Positions 53,207 to 62,539 of a stretch of 64,000 bases of DNA are shown piece after piece. The notes below the pieces were generated by a model, which did not search any database, was not told where the DNA came from, and was given only the letters and a program-made list of their open reading frames with translations. This DNA is from Secundilactobacillus kimchicus JCM 15530 (GTDB lineage Bacteria; Bacillota; Bacilli; Lactobacillales; Lactobacillaceae), in NCBI RefSeq assembly GCF_001433995.1, contig NZ_AZCX01000003.1:62001-126000 (forward strand), read 5' to 3'. Each line of letters starts with the position of its first letter. Position 1 is the first letter of the stretch. Made by a program: the position numbers and the translations under genes.

Positions 53207-53270
53207 ATCCTCATCCTATCGTTTAAAGGTCTCACGAAAATGTTTCACGTGAAACAATAACTCGGTCAAA

Positions 53271-54113
53271 CTAAGATTTTGCGATGGGGCCCGGCTTGTC
53301 TTGCCGGACTTCAGCCACGGGCAATCGCAACAGTTCCTCACGCTTCGCCTTAAATTCTTCTGCAGTAATTAAGCCATCGTCCAGCAGTGCCTTGTACTCC
53401 CGAATTAACTGCGGTGTCTCAACTTCATTCAGTCGGCGTTCAATATGCCGCAACGTCATCAATAGTTCTTGGCGCATCGCTTGCGTGTCATCCTTGGCAA
53501 AGTAAGCCGTCAAGGAGCTGGTCAACATCCCAATAAACGCGACGCCGACCAGCATCAGTGCGGCAGCTGCAATCCGACCGAGTAACGTATGTGGTGAAAT
53601 ATCACCATACCCAACCGTTGAGGCCGTGGTAATGGCCCACCACATTGAGTTAGGCCAGCTAATTCCTTCCGAATACGAGTAAATCGTTGCGGAAATCAAT
53701 AAGAGGGCAAAGGTAATCCATACGAGGTAAATCAAACCGTTCGTTCGCAGTAATCGCTTAAGGCCAAGTTGGGTCTTGCCAGTGAACCCAATCAATCGTA
53801 GTAGTCGCGCCAACCGTGCTAATTGGGCAACCCGACCAATCCGAAAGAAATTAAAGACCGCGTTGAATGGCAAAATCGCCAACAGATCAAAAAGGTGGGT
53901 CTTAAAGAACCCCCACTTATCTTTGGCAATGAATAACCGCGCAAAATAGTCAATCGTAAACACAACCAAGATGAGGTCGTCCACAGCCATCCAGAGACCA
54001 CGATCAATATCGATTGCCCCAATAAAATCAAAAATGACCAATCCAATGGAAAAGAGGGCTAAAAAGACGATGAGCAACTCATAAAGCGTCTGCCACCTCT
54101 GATTTGCTTTCAT
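53271..54113 (-). CDS. Voltage-gated-type potassium channel with SHOCT-like tail
   Basis: A 280-residue six-segment channel. Segment 4 has regularly spaced arginines (RIGRVAQLARLARLLRL, about residue 90), as in voltage sensors. The pore helix and filter read TTASTVGYGD (about 163-172). The C-terminus has a coiled segment and a SHOCT-like motif (IREYKALLDDGLITAEEFKAKREELL, broken here: LLDDGLITAEEFK). It should pass K+ to set membrane potential. The next upstream gene (lplA) ends one base away. Confidence 0.9.
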   Translation of the reverse strand: MKANQRWQTLYELLIVFLALFSIGLVIFDFIGAIDIDRGLWMAVDDLILVVFTIDYFARLFIAKDKWGFFKTHLFDLLAILPFNAVFNFFRIGRVAQLARLARLLRLIGFTGKTQLGLKRLLRTNGLIYLVWITFALLLISATIYSYSEGISWPNSMWWAITTASTVGYGDISPHTLLGRIAAAALMLVGVAFIGMLTSSLTAYFAKDDTQAMRQELLMTLRHIERRLNEVETPQLIREYKALLDDGLITAEEFKAKREELLRLPVAEVRQDKPGPIAKS

Positions 54114-54114
54114 A

Positions 54115-55176
54115 TCATCGTTTCTCCACCACGTCGTACTTCTCCGGATTCAGCAACATGGCCGCAAAGTCCGCCGGCAATAGCCAAGGGATCACCATCC
54201 CAAAGCCACTGTTTTCAAAGGCTTCCTTGAGCGCTTCTGATTCCATTTTGGTGCCAATCAGTCCCGCTTCCTTGCTTGAGATATCTTGCACCCCGGTAAA
54301 GAAATCACCGTAAACGGTAAAGTGGGCGAGTTGACCATCCGCTACATCATAGTTAAACGCCACCGTGCCCCGCTTAAAATGATGACTGACATACCGGTCA
54401 AAGTGAGCGCGTGAGCCGTAATTCCAGTCGTCGTTACCATACCGATCCGCCACCAACTGATCAATGGCAGCCCAATCAGTGTCGCTTAGTTGCACGGTTG
54501 GAATGGCCGTCACCGTCGAAACGTTAAAGATCGTCTTCAGCCACCGGTCGATGAAATCTTGCGCTTGTAACGCCTTTTTAGTCGCTGGTAACGCTTGTTT
54601 AATGTCCATGATGCGACTCGCCACTGAGGACAAGCCCTTGGACGCGTATTTCGAACGCAACGGCGTTAAAACTTTCCCCGCCGTCTCGGTGTCCACGTCA
54701 AAAAGAACAGTCCCCCCAAGTGAAAACCGATTTTTCTGCTGAAAGGCCGCCATTCCAGATATTTTCTTACCTTTAATGGTCACGTCATTTCTACCTGAGA
54801 CGCCCACGTCGTCAATTCCGAGATCGGTCAATGTCGTGACTAACGGCTTCGCATAGTGCTTAAAGTCTAACCAGTAGTGTTGGTCCTGCGGTTCTACCAC
54901 GTGAAACATATACACTAGATTACCAAGATCAGTATAAACGGCACCGCCACCAGCTGCTCGGCGCATTAGCTTGATGTGGTGAGCACGTAAATAGTCTAAG
55001 TCCACTTCAACATAGGCGTCTTGATACTTACCAATCACGACAGCCGGTTCGTTGCGAGCCATAAACAGGGTGTTTTCACTAAACGGATTGGTCTGCATCA
55101 GGTAGGTGCTAACGGCTTCAACGGTGGCCACGTCCGTCACTGGTTGGCCGTTTCGGGTGAGATCTAACAATTTCAT
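54115..55176 (-). CDS. lplA: Lipoate-protein ligase A
   Basis: Activates free lipoate with ATP and attaches it to E2/GcvH lysines. RRAAGGGAVYTDLGNLVYMF (about residue 70) is the lipoate-binding loop, GRNDVTIKGKKISGMA contains the catalytic Lys, and the C-terminal accessory domain (about 255-353) is present, so it is a full-length bacterial LplA. ATG 55176 with GGAGG is chosen over a 27-base longer frame. Confidence 0.93.
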   Translation of the reverse strand: MKLLDLTRNGQPVTDVATVEAVSTYLMQTNPFSENTLFMARNEPAVVIGKYQDAYVEVDLDYLRAHHIKLMRRAAGGGAVYTDLGNLVYMFHVVEPQDQHYWLDFKHYAKPLVTTLTDLGIDDVGVSGRNDVTIKGKKISGMAAFQQKNRFSLGGTVLFDVDTETAGKVLTPLRSKYASKGLSSVASRIMDIKQALPATKKALQAQDFIDRWLKTIFNVSTVTAIPTVQLSDTDWAAIDQLVADRYGNDDWNYGSRAHFDRYVSHHFKRGTVAFNYDVADGQLAHFTVYGDFFTGVQDISSKEAGLIGTKMESEALKEAFENSGFGMVIPWLLPADFAAMLLNPEKYDVVEKR

Positions 55177-55242
55177 GGCGATTCCTCCAGTTTTGTCTAC
55201 CAAAAGTATAGCTCAACTCGCCATAAAATGCGCTGGTTACTA

Positions 55243-56463
55243 TTAACCTCGCCGTGGTTTTAAGGTCGCCAATCCCTGCTCGCGAATTGCAAACCAAAGT
55301 GGTCCCCAGGCGTTAGTCGTCCGCTTCACTGGTTTGCCTGCCGCAATTCGTTTCATCTGTAATTCATAGTAACTTAATCCAATTAACGACCCCACCTTCT
55401 TGTCCAACCGTGGAAAGCCCGTGGACAAGTGGTCCAACTGAATCGCGGCGAACGTTCCGGCTTGTGCTTGATTAGGTAAATCAGGAACCAGTGCCAGAGC
55501 CCGCGCCATTCCAACCATTTCAGCTTCATGGTTGGCAACCGCCTTCGTCATTCCGGCAATACTAGAAAAGCCTCCGGTCACCATGATTGGCGTCTCAATG
55601 CCCGCTTTCGCTTTGGCGGCAAAGTCCACGAAGAAGGCCCCCTTATTCGTCGTAGCTTGCATAACCGGCGATTCGTAATTGCCGCCTGAGATTTCGATTA
55701 AGTCCACCCCGAGATCGGCCATTGCATGGATGACCTCGATGGAATCTTCCTCGCTAAACCCGCCAGAAACATAGTCGGACGAATTAATTTTCAGCGCAAT
55801 CGGGAACTGGGCCCCGACCCGAGCCCGCATCGCTTGGTAAATCTCCTTTAGAATTCGCATCCGGTTTTCCAGTGAACCCCCGTATTCATCCGTCCGTCGG
55901 TTCGCTAACGGCGATAAGAACTGGTTCAGCAAATAACCGTGGGCCGCATGAATCTCAACACCACCAAATCCAGCTCGTTGAACGACGTCAGCAGCGACCG
56001 CAAATCGATTAACAATCGCTTTAATTTCCGCCTTCGTTAAAGCCCGTGGCGGGTTAAAGCCAAATGCGTTGGGTCCCGTCAATGGCACAGCGCTAGGCGC
56101 CACGGGCTGTTTGCTGACCGTTTTGGGCGCTTGGCGACCAGGATGGTTAAGCTGTACCCAGGTCTGAGCACCGTTCTTTTGACCGGCGGCGGCCCACGCC
56201 TTTAGCCGATCCAGATTTCGATCATCTTCAATCACCACATTTCCCAGTTCACCACGAGCGTTAGCATCCACCATCACATTCCCCGTAATGAGCAAGCCAG
56301 TACCGCCTTCCGCCCACTTACCGTATAAGTTAACGAGTTCTTGAGTCGGTCGATACTGCGCATCACCCATCGTTTCCGACATCGCGGGTTTGTAAATGCG
56401 GTTTTTGATGGTCACACCGTTTTTTAGCGTTAATGGGGTAAATAATACTGATTGAGTCATCAT
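55243..56463 (-). CDS. NADH:flavin oxidoreductase, old yellow enzyme family
   Basis: A 406-residue FMN TIM barrel: TWVQLNHPGRQAP, FGGVEIHAAHGYLLNQFLSP (catalytic His pair), NRRTDEYGGSLENRMR, and MVTGGFSS phosphate-binding region. It reduces activated C=C bonds or nitro compounds. It lies behind the ArsR gene with matching operator-like sequences before each, so it is probably repressed by it and induced by an electrophile. Confidence 0.92.
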   Translation of the reverse strand: MMTQSVLFTPLTLKNGVTIKNRIYKPAMSETMGDAQYRPTQELVNLYGKWAEGGTGLLITGNVMVDANARGELGNVVIEDDRNLDRLKAWAAAGQKNGAQTWVQLNHPGRQAPKTVSKQPVAPSAVPLTGPNAFGFNPPRALTKAEIKAIVNRFAVAADVVQRAGFGGVEIHAAHGYLLNQFLSPLANRRTDEYGGSLENRMRILKEIYQAMRARVGAQFPIALKINSSDYVSGGFSEEDSIEVIHAMADLGVDLIEISGGNYESPVMQATTNKGAFFVDFAAKAKAGIETPIMVTGGFSSIAGMTKAVANHEAEMVGMARALALVPDLPNQAQAGTFAAIQLDHLSTGFPRLDKKVGSLIGLSYYELQMKRIAAGKPVKRTTNAWGPLWFAIREQGLATLKPRRG

Positions 56464-56490
56464 AAAGTCCTCCGTTTATTGGTTTAATAA

Positions 56491-56510
56491 TTTAAACATT
56501 TAATGCTAAA
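56491..56510. promoter_or_regulatory. Putative ArsR-type operator before the OYE gene
   Basis: TTTAAACATTTAATGCTAAA resembles, on the other strand, TTTAAACACTTAAACGCTAAA at 56872-56892 before the ArsR gene. Two matching sites in the two regulatory gaps suggest one regulator. Confidence 0.6.
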
Positions 56511-56520
56511 AAATAAAGCC

Positions 56521-56844
56521 TTACTTGGCCTTATTTCTGCCGATCTCAATATCTTCTTCAAGGGATGCCACTAGGTCTTTCATCAAAGCTAATGCATCGT
56601 CCATATGACTGGTGTAATACCGCTCAGTTCCCTTTTTAGTAACGGTCACTAAGCCCGCATCCAATAGTAACTTCAGATGGTGAGAGACTGCTGGACGTGA
56701 TAGCTTTAGCTGGTCCGTAATTTCGTTGACGGTCATCTGACGACCTCGACACAGCATCACAATAATCTGTTGCCGATTTTCATCGGTCATCATGTTAAAG
56801 GCTGGTTCGCCTTTCTTAAAAATTGCCATCGTTCGTTCTGCCAA
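56521..56844 (-). CDS. ArsR-family transcriptional regulator
   Basis: A 107-residue winged-helix protein: NEITDQLKLSRPAVSHHLKLLLDAGLV is the helix-turn-helix and TVTKKGTERYY the wing. No metal-binding CxC motif, only one Cys (MLCRG), so a redox or electrophile signal is possible. The TTG start at 56844 is chosen because GGAGGT (56851-56856) is six bases away; ATG 56829 would be too far. It is just upstream of the OYE gene. Confidence 0.88.
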   Translation of the reverse strand: MAERTMAIFKKGEPAFNMMTDENRQQIIVMLCRGRQMTVNEITDQLKLSRPAVSHHLKLLLDAGLVTVTKKGTERYYTSHMDDALALMKDLVASLEEDIEIGRNKAK

Positions 56845-56871
56845 TGGGCCACCTCCAAACTGTTTTCAGCA

Positions 56872-56892
56872 TTTAGCGTTTAAGTGTTTAAA
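56872..56892. promoter_or_regulatory. Putative ArsR-type operator before its own gene
   Basis: TTTAGCGTTTAAGTGTTTAAA, the reverse complement of a close match to the site at 56491-56510. Consistent with autoregulation. Confidence 0.6.
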
Positions 56893-56937
56893 CGTATTAA
56901 AACACGGTTCAAATCATTCGTCAACCCATCATCAATC

Positions 56938-57249
56938 TTAATCTTCTTGATCCCAATGTCGGTGCTGATTAATCGCCATTTTTTCCATGACCAGCGCATT
57001 TGGATCAACATCTAGCTTCATACACATAAAGTACGCATACGCTAAAACGTCTGCAATCTCCATTTTGAGAGCCTGCAAATCAGCGGCGTCTTTGGCGCCA
57101 TCCTCAGCGTCCCGCCACAAGAAATGTTCACTCACTTCCGCCGCTTCAATCGACAGTGCCCGTGATAACGCAGGAAGGGTGTGGTACTTTTGCCACCCTC
57201 GATCGTCGCGAAATGCCCGTAATACTTTTTCGACGTCTTGATAGTCCAT
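56938..57249 (-). CDS. MazG-like nucleotide pyrophosphohydrolase
   Basis: A 103-residue all-alpha protein of the MazG/RS21-C6 group: LSRALSIEAAEVSEHFLW supplies the ExxE pair and KMEIADVLAYAYFMCMKL the ExxD pair that bind Mg. Such proteins hydrolyse non-canonical or excess dNTPs. Ribosome site GGAGG. Single gene; it diverges from the GDPD gene across a ~120-bp gap. Confidence 0.88.
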   Translation of the reverse strand: MDYQDVEKVLRAFRDDRGWQKYHTLPALSRALSIEAAEVSEHFLWRDAEDGAKDAADLQALKMEIADVLAYAYFMCMKLDVDPNALVMEKMAINQHRHWDQED

Positions 57250-57372
57250 GATAACCTCCAGTCGTTTGCCAATTCAGCGGATTTAACCGCTTCTTCAAGT
57301 GTATCATGGTAATCTCGCTCATGGTTTGTGGCATAATAGATTTACTATCTAAAATTCTTGGAGGCGTCCGAC

Positions 57373-59178
57373 ATGTCCACAAAGCGGTTACTTCGACAAT
57401 CTTTTGGCAGCTTCTTTAAAAATTGGGGCGCGTATCTAACCCTCATCATCGTCATGAACCTGGTGCTTAACCTCGCTATCGTCCCACTAATGCGATGGAT
57501 TACCAAGGTTATCTTACTCCTCAATCACATTCCCTATATTTCCTATACCAACGTCGGCTGGCTAGTCACCCAGCGACCGGTGGCAACCTTGGAACTATTG
57601 GTCCTTGCACTCGTCATCCTGGCACTGGTGTTTTGGCAGTTCAGCTTTATGCTATTAGGGATTGAAGGCATCTGCCATAACCACGATCGACGCCTAACTC
57701 GCGTCACCTTAAAGGCTCTAAAATCACTGGGGCATCTGCGATTTAGTAGTTTTTTGCTATTCATCCCATACTTTGTGATCGTCCTGCCTTTTTCTAACCT
57801 ATTTTTAGTCTCGCCGCTCTTAGCTAAAGTGCAGATTCCCACTTTTATTCTCGAAGATCTAGCGAACAATCCAGGTTATGCAGCCCTCATTTTCATTGGG
57901 GGTCTGATAGTAACCTATTTAGCAATCCGGTTCGTCCAAGTCTTACCTTTGATGATTCTTAACCGCCAACGAAGTTTTCAGGCCGCAAGATCCAGCTGGC
58001 ACTTTACTCGACATCACACATGGGCTTACTTCTGGCGGTCCGGGGTTATCGGTTTAAGCGGCGTTGTGGCGACGCTCAGTATGTCAATCGGCCTGTACCT
58101 TCTTCAACTTCAACTAGATAAAGGGCAAAATATCGTCGCGTTTACCGGTGCCGTTGTGAATATGGCCATTCTCTCCATCTGGACGCAACTCGTGGCGGCT
58201 GCCGTCCTGGTTGTCTTTATTTTAATGCTCCTCCACGGCCTCGAACAACAGGTGCCGCTTGATTCGAATGAACCACGCTTAAACACGGCGCTATCACGCT
58301 CTAAGGGCGTCCGTTGGCTCGCCTTTAGCCTCATCCTGGTGTTCATGGCAGGCCAAGTCACTTACAACGTGATGTACCTTCAAGGCGCCATGCTATCACG
58401 GCCTCTTGCAATCTCCCACCGTGGTGTTGACGATGAGAATGGCGTCCAAAATACCATCCCGGCGCTCGTTAAAACGAGTCGTGAAAAGCCCGCTTACGTT
58501 GAAATGGACATCCACGAAACCAAGGATCACCAGTTTGTGGTCATGCACGATGAAAACTTAAAGGCCCTCACCGGCGTCAATAAGGCGCCCTATCAACTCA
58601 CTTTAAAGCAGCTCACTCACCTTACCGCACGGGAGAACGGCCACCATGCGCGGGTCCCAAGCTTTGATGCTTACCTGGCGGCTGCCGAAAAACACCATCA
58701 GCGGTTATTAGTTGAAATCAAAACGACGCCGCACGATAGCAAAGACATGTTGACCCGGTTTATTAATCGCTATGAAGACCGTCTATTGGCAGATCACGAT
58801 CGGATTCACTCCCTTGATTATCACGTGATAAGTGGCTTAAAAAAGCACGCACCTAAGTTGTATGTCAGTTACATTTTACCGTACAACTTGACGTTCCCGC
58901 GGACCAAGGCTAACGCCTACACTATGGAGGAAACCACGCTGGATGACAACTTTGTCAACCAAGCGCATGCCGAGAACCAAGCGGTCTTCGCCTGGACAGT
59001 CGACGATGAAGATGACATGCAGAGCATGATTTTTCTCAACGTAGACGGCATCATTACCGATAATTTGAGTGACTTGCAAGAAACGATCAAAGAAAACTTT
59101 GATCACCCTAGCTATGCCAGTCGCCTGTTAATTTACGCTTCCCAACTGGAAAATGATAATTCCGAACAGGGAAACTAA
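57373..59178 (+). CDS. Membrane-anchored glycerophosphodiester phosphodiesterase
   Basis: A 601-residue protein in two parts. Residues ~1-335 hold about eight membrane segments of the GDPD-associated membrane domain. Residues ~340-590 form the catalytic barrel: ISHRGVDDENGVQNT, EMDIHETKDHQFVVMHD and RLLVEIKT supply the HRG, ExD and HD motifs. It hydrolyses glycerophosphodiesters, perhaps from lipids or lipoteichoic acid, outside the cell. ATG 57373 (TTGGAGGCG upstream) is preferred over 57358. Confidence 0.92.
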   Translation: MSTKRLLRQSFGSFFKNWGAYLTLIIVMNLVLNLAIVPLMRWITKVILLLNHIPYISYTNVGWLVTQRPVATLELLVLALVILALVFWQFSFMLLGIEGICHNHDRRLTRVTLKALKSLGHLRFSSFLLFIPYFVIVLPFSNLFLVSPLLAKVQIPTFILEDLANNPGYAALIFIGGLIVTYLAIRFVQVLPLMILNRQRSFQAARSSWHFTRHHTWAYFWRSGVIGLSGVVATLSMSIGLYLLQLQLDKGQNIVAFTGAVVNMAILSIWTQLVAAAVLVVFILMLLHGLEQQVPLDSNEPRLNTALSRSKGVRWLAFSLILVFMAGQVTYNVMYLQGAMLSRPLAISHRGVDDENGVQNTIPALVKTSREKPAYVEMDIHETKDHQFVVMHDENLKALTGVNKAPYQLTLKQLTHLTARENGHHARVPSFDAYLAAAEKHHQRLLVEIKTTPHDSKDMLTRFINRYEDRLLADHDRIHSLDYHVISGLKKHAPKLYVSYILPYNLTFPRTKANAYTMEETTLDDNFVNQAHAENQAVFAWTVDDEDDMQSMIFLNVDGIITDNLSDLQETIKENFDHPSYASRLLIYASQLENDNSEQGN

Positions 59179-59193
59179 TTCGCCATTGACGTC

Positions 59194-59229
59194 AAAAAAG
59201 CTCAGTCCATAATTGAGACTGAGCTTTTC
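59194..59229 (+). terminator. Terminator of the GDPD gene
   Basis: AAAAAGCTCAGTC and GACTGAGCTTTTCT form a stem with T-rich tail. Confidence 0.87.
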
Positions 59230-59413
59230 TATTTCTCTAAGCCGCTTACCCGCCAATGGACCAATTTCCGTTTTACACGACAGTTCCAAGCCTGCTTCCC
59301 TTTTTACGACGAGGTTTTCTGACTAACCACATTAAAAACACTAACTGTCCCGTGATCTGCCTTGTTTTGCTTCATAACCATGCTAAAATGGATTCATTAG
59401 GAGGTGCCCCACC

Positions 59414-60082
59414 ATCAAAAATACATTAAAACAGCGTTGGATAGGCCTGTTATTCGGCTTATTTTTTAATGCCTTTGGAAACGCACTATCCGTCGCTGGT
59501 CACATGGGAAGCGGTGTCTGGACTGCTTCAGCCGTCAATATCAGCGGCTGGGTGGGTTGGCCCCTTGGGACGTTGCTATTTATCATTGGTACGATTAATG
59601 CCATTACAAACCAGTTTCTCATCCGCCGTCTCGATATCATCCGCTTTGTCGGCGAGATGTGTTTTATCGTTTTCTTCAGTACCATCGTTCAATTCTTTAC
59701 CCGGTGGTTTGCCGCAATTGGCATCGGCGATCTCCCCGTCGTGGTGCGGACTTTTGTCAGTGCGTTAGGCATTTTTCTCTTCTGTATTGGTATTTCACTC
59801 TATCAGCGCGCAAATATCGTCATGCACCCCAACGATGATACGACTAACATTTTACGATTTCTGTACGTTCACGGAAATGCCACGGCCTCACAACTCATCG
59901 ACTTTATGCCCCCAATCATTGCCATTGCGATCGTTTTTTTCAATACCGGTCAAATCGACTCGGTTAACATTGCAACCTTATTTTCGATCTTAGGAAACGG
60001 TTTTATGATTGCTTGGTCAGACGAACATATCTGGCCAACTTTGAAGCATAATTTCCGATCAAACATCGTGGAGGATTCATAA
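59414..60082 (+). CDS. YczE-like integral membrane protein, apparent ATC start codon
   Basis: Five to six membrane segments; VAGHMGSGVWTASAVNIS and GTLLFIIGTINAITNQFL resemble the YczE/YitT-type group. The first ATG in frame (59504) would cut off a well-formed first helix (KQRWIGLLFGLFFNAFGNAL). A perfect AGGAGG (59399-59404) lies nine bases before an ATC at 59414 in the same frame, and no ATG, GTG or TTG lies between. The simplest reading is a non-standard ATC start, or a mutated ATG giving weak expression. Function unknown. Confidence 0.7.
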   Translation: MKNTLKQRWIGLLFGLFFNAFGNALSVAGHMGSGVWTASAVNISGWVGWPLGTLLFIIGTINAITNQFLIRRLDIIRFVGEMCFIVFFSTIVQFFTRWFAAIGIGDLPVVVRTFVSALGIFLFCIGISLYQRANIVMHPNDDTTNILRFLYVHGNATASQLIDFMPPIIAIAIVFFNTGQIDSVNIATLFSILGNGFMIAWSDEHIWPTLKHNFRSNIVEDS

Positions 60083-60351
60083 TGTTCGACCTGTTTCTTT
60101 CTTTTTGGGGCGACCTCGTGACTTTAACGAGCCCGGCTGATTTTCAAGGCTTTTGGGCTAAAAAAAACGTTCCGACTTGGTTAAAGGTTCTGTTGTTACT
60201 GCCGTGGTACCTCCTCAACGTGGTTGCACTACTCATCAGTCTATTATTATTATTTTCAAACCTCTGGTACTTCGGTCTTTTAGGCCTCCTACTAACCGCC
60301 TTCATCACCCTGATTTCCGTTAATTCAACGCGTATCATTTGTCCATGCTAG
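60082..60351 (+). CDS. Small membrane protein, unknown function
   Basis: An 89-residue protein whose ATG overlaps the stop of the YczE-like gene (TAATG), so it is translationally coupled. Two hydrophobic segments (VLLLLPWYLLNVVALLISLL and YFGLLGLLLTAFITLIS, about 37-75) follow an amphipathic N-terminus. Not recognised; likely works with its upstream neighbour. Confidence 0.65.
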   Translation: MFDLFLSFWGDLVTLTSPADFQGFWAKKNVPTWLKVLLLLPWYLLNVVALLISLLLLFSNLWYFGLLGLLLTAFITLISVNSTRIICPC

Positions 60352-60371
60352 CCGGACAAAATAACTAACGC

Positions 60372-60414
60372 TAAAAACCCGCTTATCTCCTCAATTGAGA
60401 TAATCGGGTTTTTA
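60372..60414. terminator. Bidirectional intrinsic terminator
   Basis: AAAAACCCG.TTATCTC and GAGATAA.CGGGTTTTT form a long stem with A/T tails, between convergent genes. Confidence 0.88.
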
Positions 60415-60433
60415 AGCCAGTCTCGAAAAATCA

Positions 60434-61348
60434 TTAAACCGGTTTTGACTTGACGCGCGTTAACGGCTTAGACGAAAAAGCCTGTAAAAATGCGGTGGCC
60501 AGCACCAATAACCCACCCATTACTTCCGGCAACCCGAAAGCCGTGTGCAACACAACCACCGTAATCAACGTCGCCGAAAGGGGTTCAAACGAACTCAGCA
60601 TGCCCGTCGTGGCAGGTTGTAAATATTGCAAACTATCGAGATACAGGAGATAGGCAAACATGGTTCCAATAACCCCTACGAACACAACGCCACCCCAGCC
60701 AACCGCGTTAAGTGGCGGTACCGGACTCGTGGCGATGTGGGGCATAAAAATGAGACTCCCGAGCAACATCGCCCATCCGGTGACTAATTTTGCATCAAAA
60801 TGGCGCAATAACTGAATCGGAATCAAGGTGTACAACGCCTGACTAACGCCGGCTAAAACACCCCAAAAGACGGCTAATGGCGCCAATTGCAGACTCGTTA
60901 AGTGGCCCTTAGTCACCATTAGGTAAACGCCGAATAACGCAATCAGTGCGCAGATAAAGTCAATTCGCCGCGGCCATTGTCGGTGAATGACCGCTAAGGC
61001 TCCAATGATAAATAATGGCCCGGTGAATTGCAAAATTGTCGCTGTAGCAGCATTGCCGTAATTCACGGCTGAAAAATATGTAAACTGTGAGGGCACCATC
61101 CCACAAAGGGCAAAGGCCAACAGTTGGCCTGCCGAGCGCCGGTGACGCCAGATACTAAACAGCTGACCCGGGTTCGTCACACCACTCCAAATCAGCAGCA
61201 AAACCCCGGCAATGGCCAACCGCATGCCCACTAGCCAACTGGGCGTCACGCCTTGATGGGTAAATAGATATTGGGCAAATGCCCCCGAGGCACCCCAGCA
61301 AATACAGCCGCTAATGGCCAGCCAGACGCCTTTCGTTTTTGCGGCCAT
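60434..61348 (-). CDS. EamA (DMT superfamily) transporter
   Basis: A ten-segment protein of two EamA repeats (about residues 10-140 and 150-295); SGCICWGASGAFAQYLF opens the first and FWGVLAGVSQALYTLIP the second, with SSFEPLSATLITVV near the end as usual. ATG 61348 is chosen for its spacing from GGAGG. Such proteins export amino acids or other metabolites; substrate unknown. Confidence 0.88.
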   Translation of the reverse strand: MAAKTKGVWLAISGCICWGASGAFAQYLFTHQGVTPSWLVGMRLAIAGVLLLIWSGVTNPGQLFSIWRHRRSAGQLLAFALCGMVPSQFTYFSAVNYGNAATATILQFTGPLFIIGALAVIHRQWPRRIDFICALIALFGVYLMVTKGHLTSLQLAPLAVFWGVLAGVSQALYTLIPIQLLRHFDAKLVTGWAMLLGSLIFMPHIATSPVPPLNAVGWGGVVFVGVIGTMFAYLLYLDSLQYLQPATTGMLSSFEPLSATLITVVVLHTAFGLPEVMGGLLVLATAFLQAFSSKPLTRVKSKPV

Positions 61349-61479
61349 CACACCACCTCCAATTGTTTAATCACTATCTTACAACATCTCATAAGATTAA
61401 ACAGAAAATAATGTGGTTCGGTTTACCCCGCTCGAAAAATGCTTTACCCTAGAACCAAACAAACTAGGAGGCGTAGTAT

Positions 61480-62319
61480 ATGACAATTCCAACCGTGACA
61501 CTCAATGATGGTCACAAAATGCCAGCCATCGGATTAGGCACCTACCAAATTCGTGGTGGCGCTGGTCTCGATCAAATTCTAGCTGCTATTCAGGACGGTT
61601 ACCGCTCGCTAGACAGTGCAACGAACTACGATAATGAGGGGATTGTGGGCAAAGCCATCCGCCGCTCTGGCGTCCCCCGTAGCGATTTCTTCGTCAGCTC
61701 GAAGTTGCCTGGCAAGTACCACCGCTACGACGACGCGCTTAAGGCAATCGAGGAGTCGCTAGCCCGAATGGGATTAGATTACTTTGATCTCTTTTTAATT
61801 CACTGGCCACTGCCCAAACGCGACCACTACGTTGAAGCCTGGCAAGCTTTAATTACCGCCCAAAAACTGGGCCTGATTCGGGCCATTGGGGTCTCAAACT
61901 TTGAACCTGACCACTTAGATCGCCTCATTAACGAAACCGGTGTTACCCCCGCTGTGAACCAGATTGAGATTCACCCTTACTGGATTAACACCGACCGGTT
62001 GCTGGCCAATAAAGACCGGGGCATCGTGACTGAAGCCTGGAGCCCCCTCGGTCGTGGTAGCGCAGCGCTGACAGAACCCGCAATTCTAGAACTCGCCAAG
62101 AAATATGGCAAGAACGCTGGTCAGATTATCCTGAGGTGGCATACGCAACGCGGCGTGGTGCCATTACCAAAATCCAGCAGTCTCCAACATCAGCGCGACA
62201 ATCTCGATATTTTCGATTTCCGGTTAACCCCTGAAGAAATTCGAATCATTGACGGGTTAAATAAACCAGATGGCCGCGTCGACGGTCAGGATCCAAACGA
62301 ATACGAAGAATTTGAGTAA
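61480..62319 (+). CDS. Aldo/keto reductase
   Basis: A 279-residue NADPH-dependent (alpha/beta)8 reductase: catalytic Asp/Tyr in DSATNYDNEG, Lys in VSSKLPG, LIHWPLP, IGVSNFEPDHL and the cofactor site LPKSSSLQHQRDN. Similar enzymes in lactobacilli reduce aldehydes and keto esters. Ribosome site AGGAGGCG. Single-gene unit ending in a strong terminator. Confidence 0.93.
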   Translation: MTIPTVTLNDGHKMPAIGLGTYQIRGGAGLDQILAAIQDGYRSLDSATNYDNEGIVGKAIRRSGVPRSDFFVSSKLPGKYHRYDDALKAIEESLARMGLDYFDLFLIHWPLPKRDHYVEAWQALITAQKLGLIRAIGVSNFEPDHLDRLINETGVTPAVNQIEIHPYWINTDRLLANKDRGIVTEAWSPLGRGSAALTEPAILELAKKYGKNAGQIILRWHTQRGVVPLPKSSSLQHQRDNLDIFDFRLTPEEIRIIDGLNKPDGRVDGQDPNEYEEFE

Positions 62320-62333
62320 TCATCAGTTCAACT

Positions 62334-62367
62334 AGCGCTTGTCGATCATTAACGACAGGCGCTTTTT
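62334..62367 (+). terminator. Terminator of the aldo/keto reductase gene
   Basis: AGCGCTTGTCG and CGACAGGCGCT form a stem (one mismatch-tolerant position) followed by TTTTT. Confidence 0.88.
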
Positions 62368-62452
62368 ATGGTTTGCATCGGCGTCTAGTTAAGTGTGTTT
62401 TTTGCATATTATTAGTTTAACTGGTATCGGTTTCATTTTCGAGGGTAAATGT

Positions 62453-62482
62453 TTGACGCTACCGTAGCGCTTATGGTTTAAT
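62453..62482 (+). promoter_or_regulatory. Promoter with dyad in its spacer, before the esterase
   Basis: TTGACG (62453-62458), 18-base spacer, TTTAAT (62477-62482). The palindrome CGCTACCGTAGCG (62457-62469) lies within the spacer. A slightly long spacer with a central dyad recalls MerR-controlled promoters, but no MerR gene is nearby. Confidence 0.55.
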
Positions 62483-62539
62483 TCCTGTTGATTAATCAAT
62501 AGGAGTTAGCTCATTACTTTACTTTTGGGGGAATCATAA

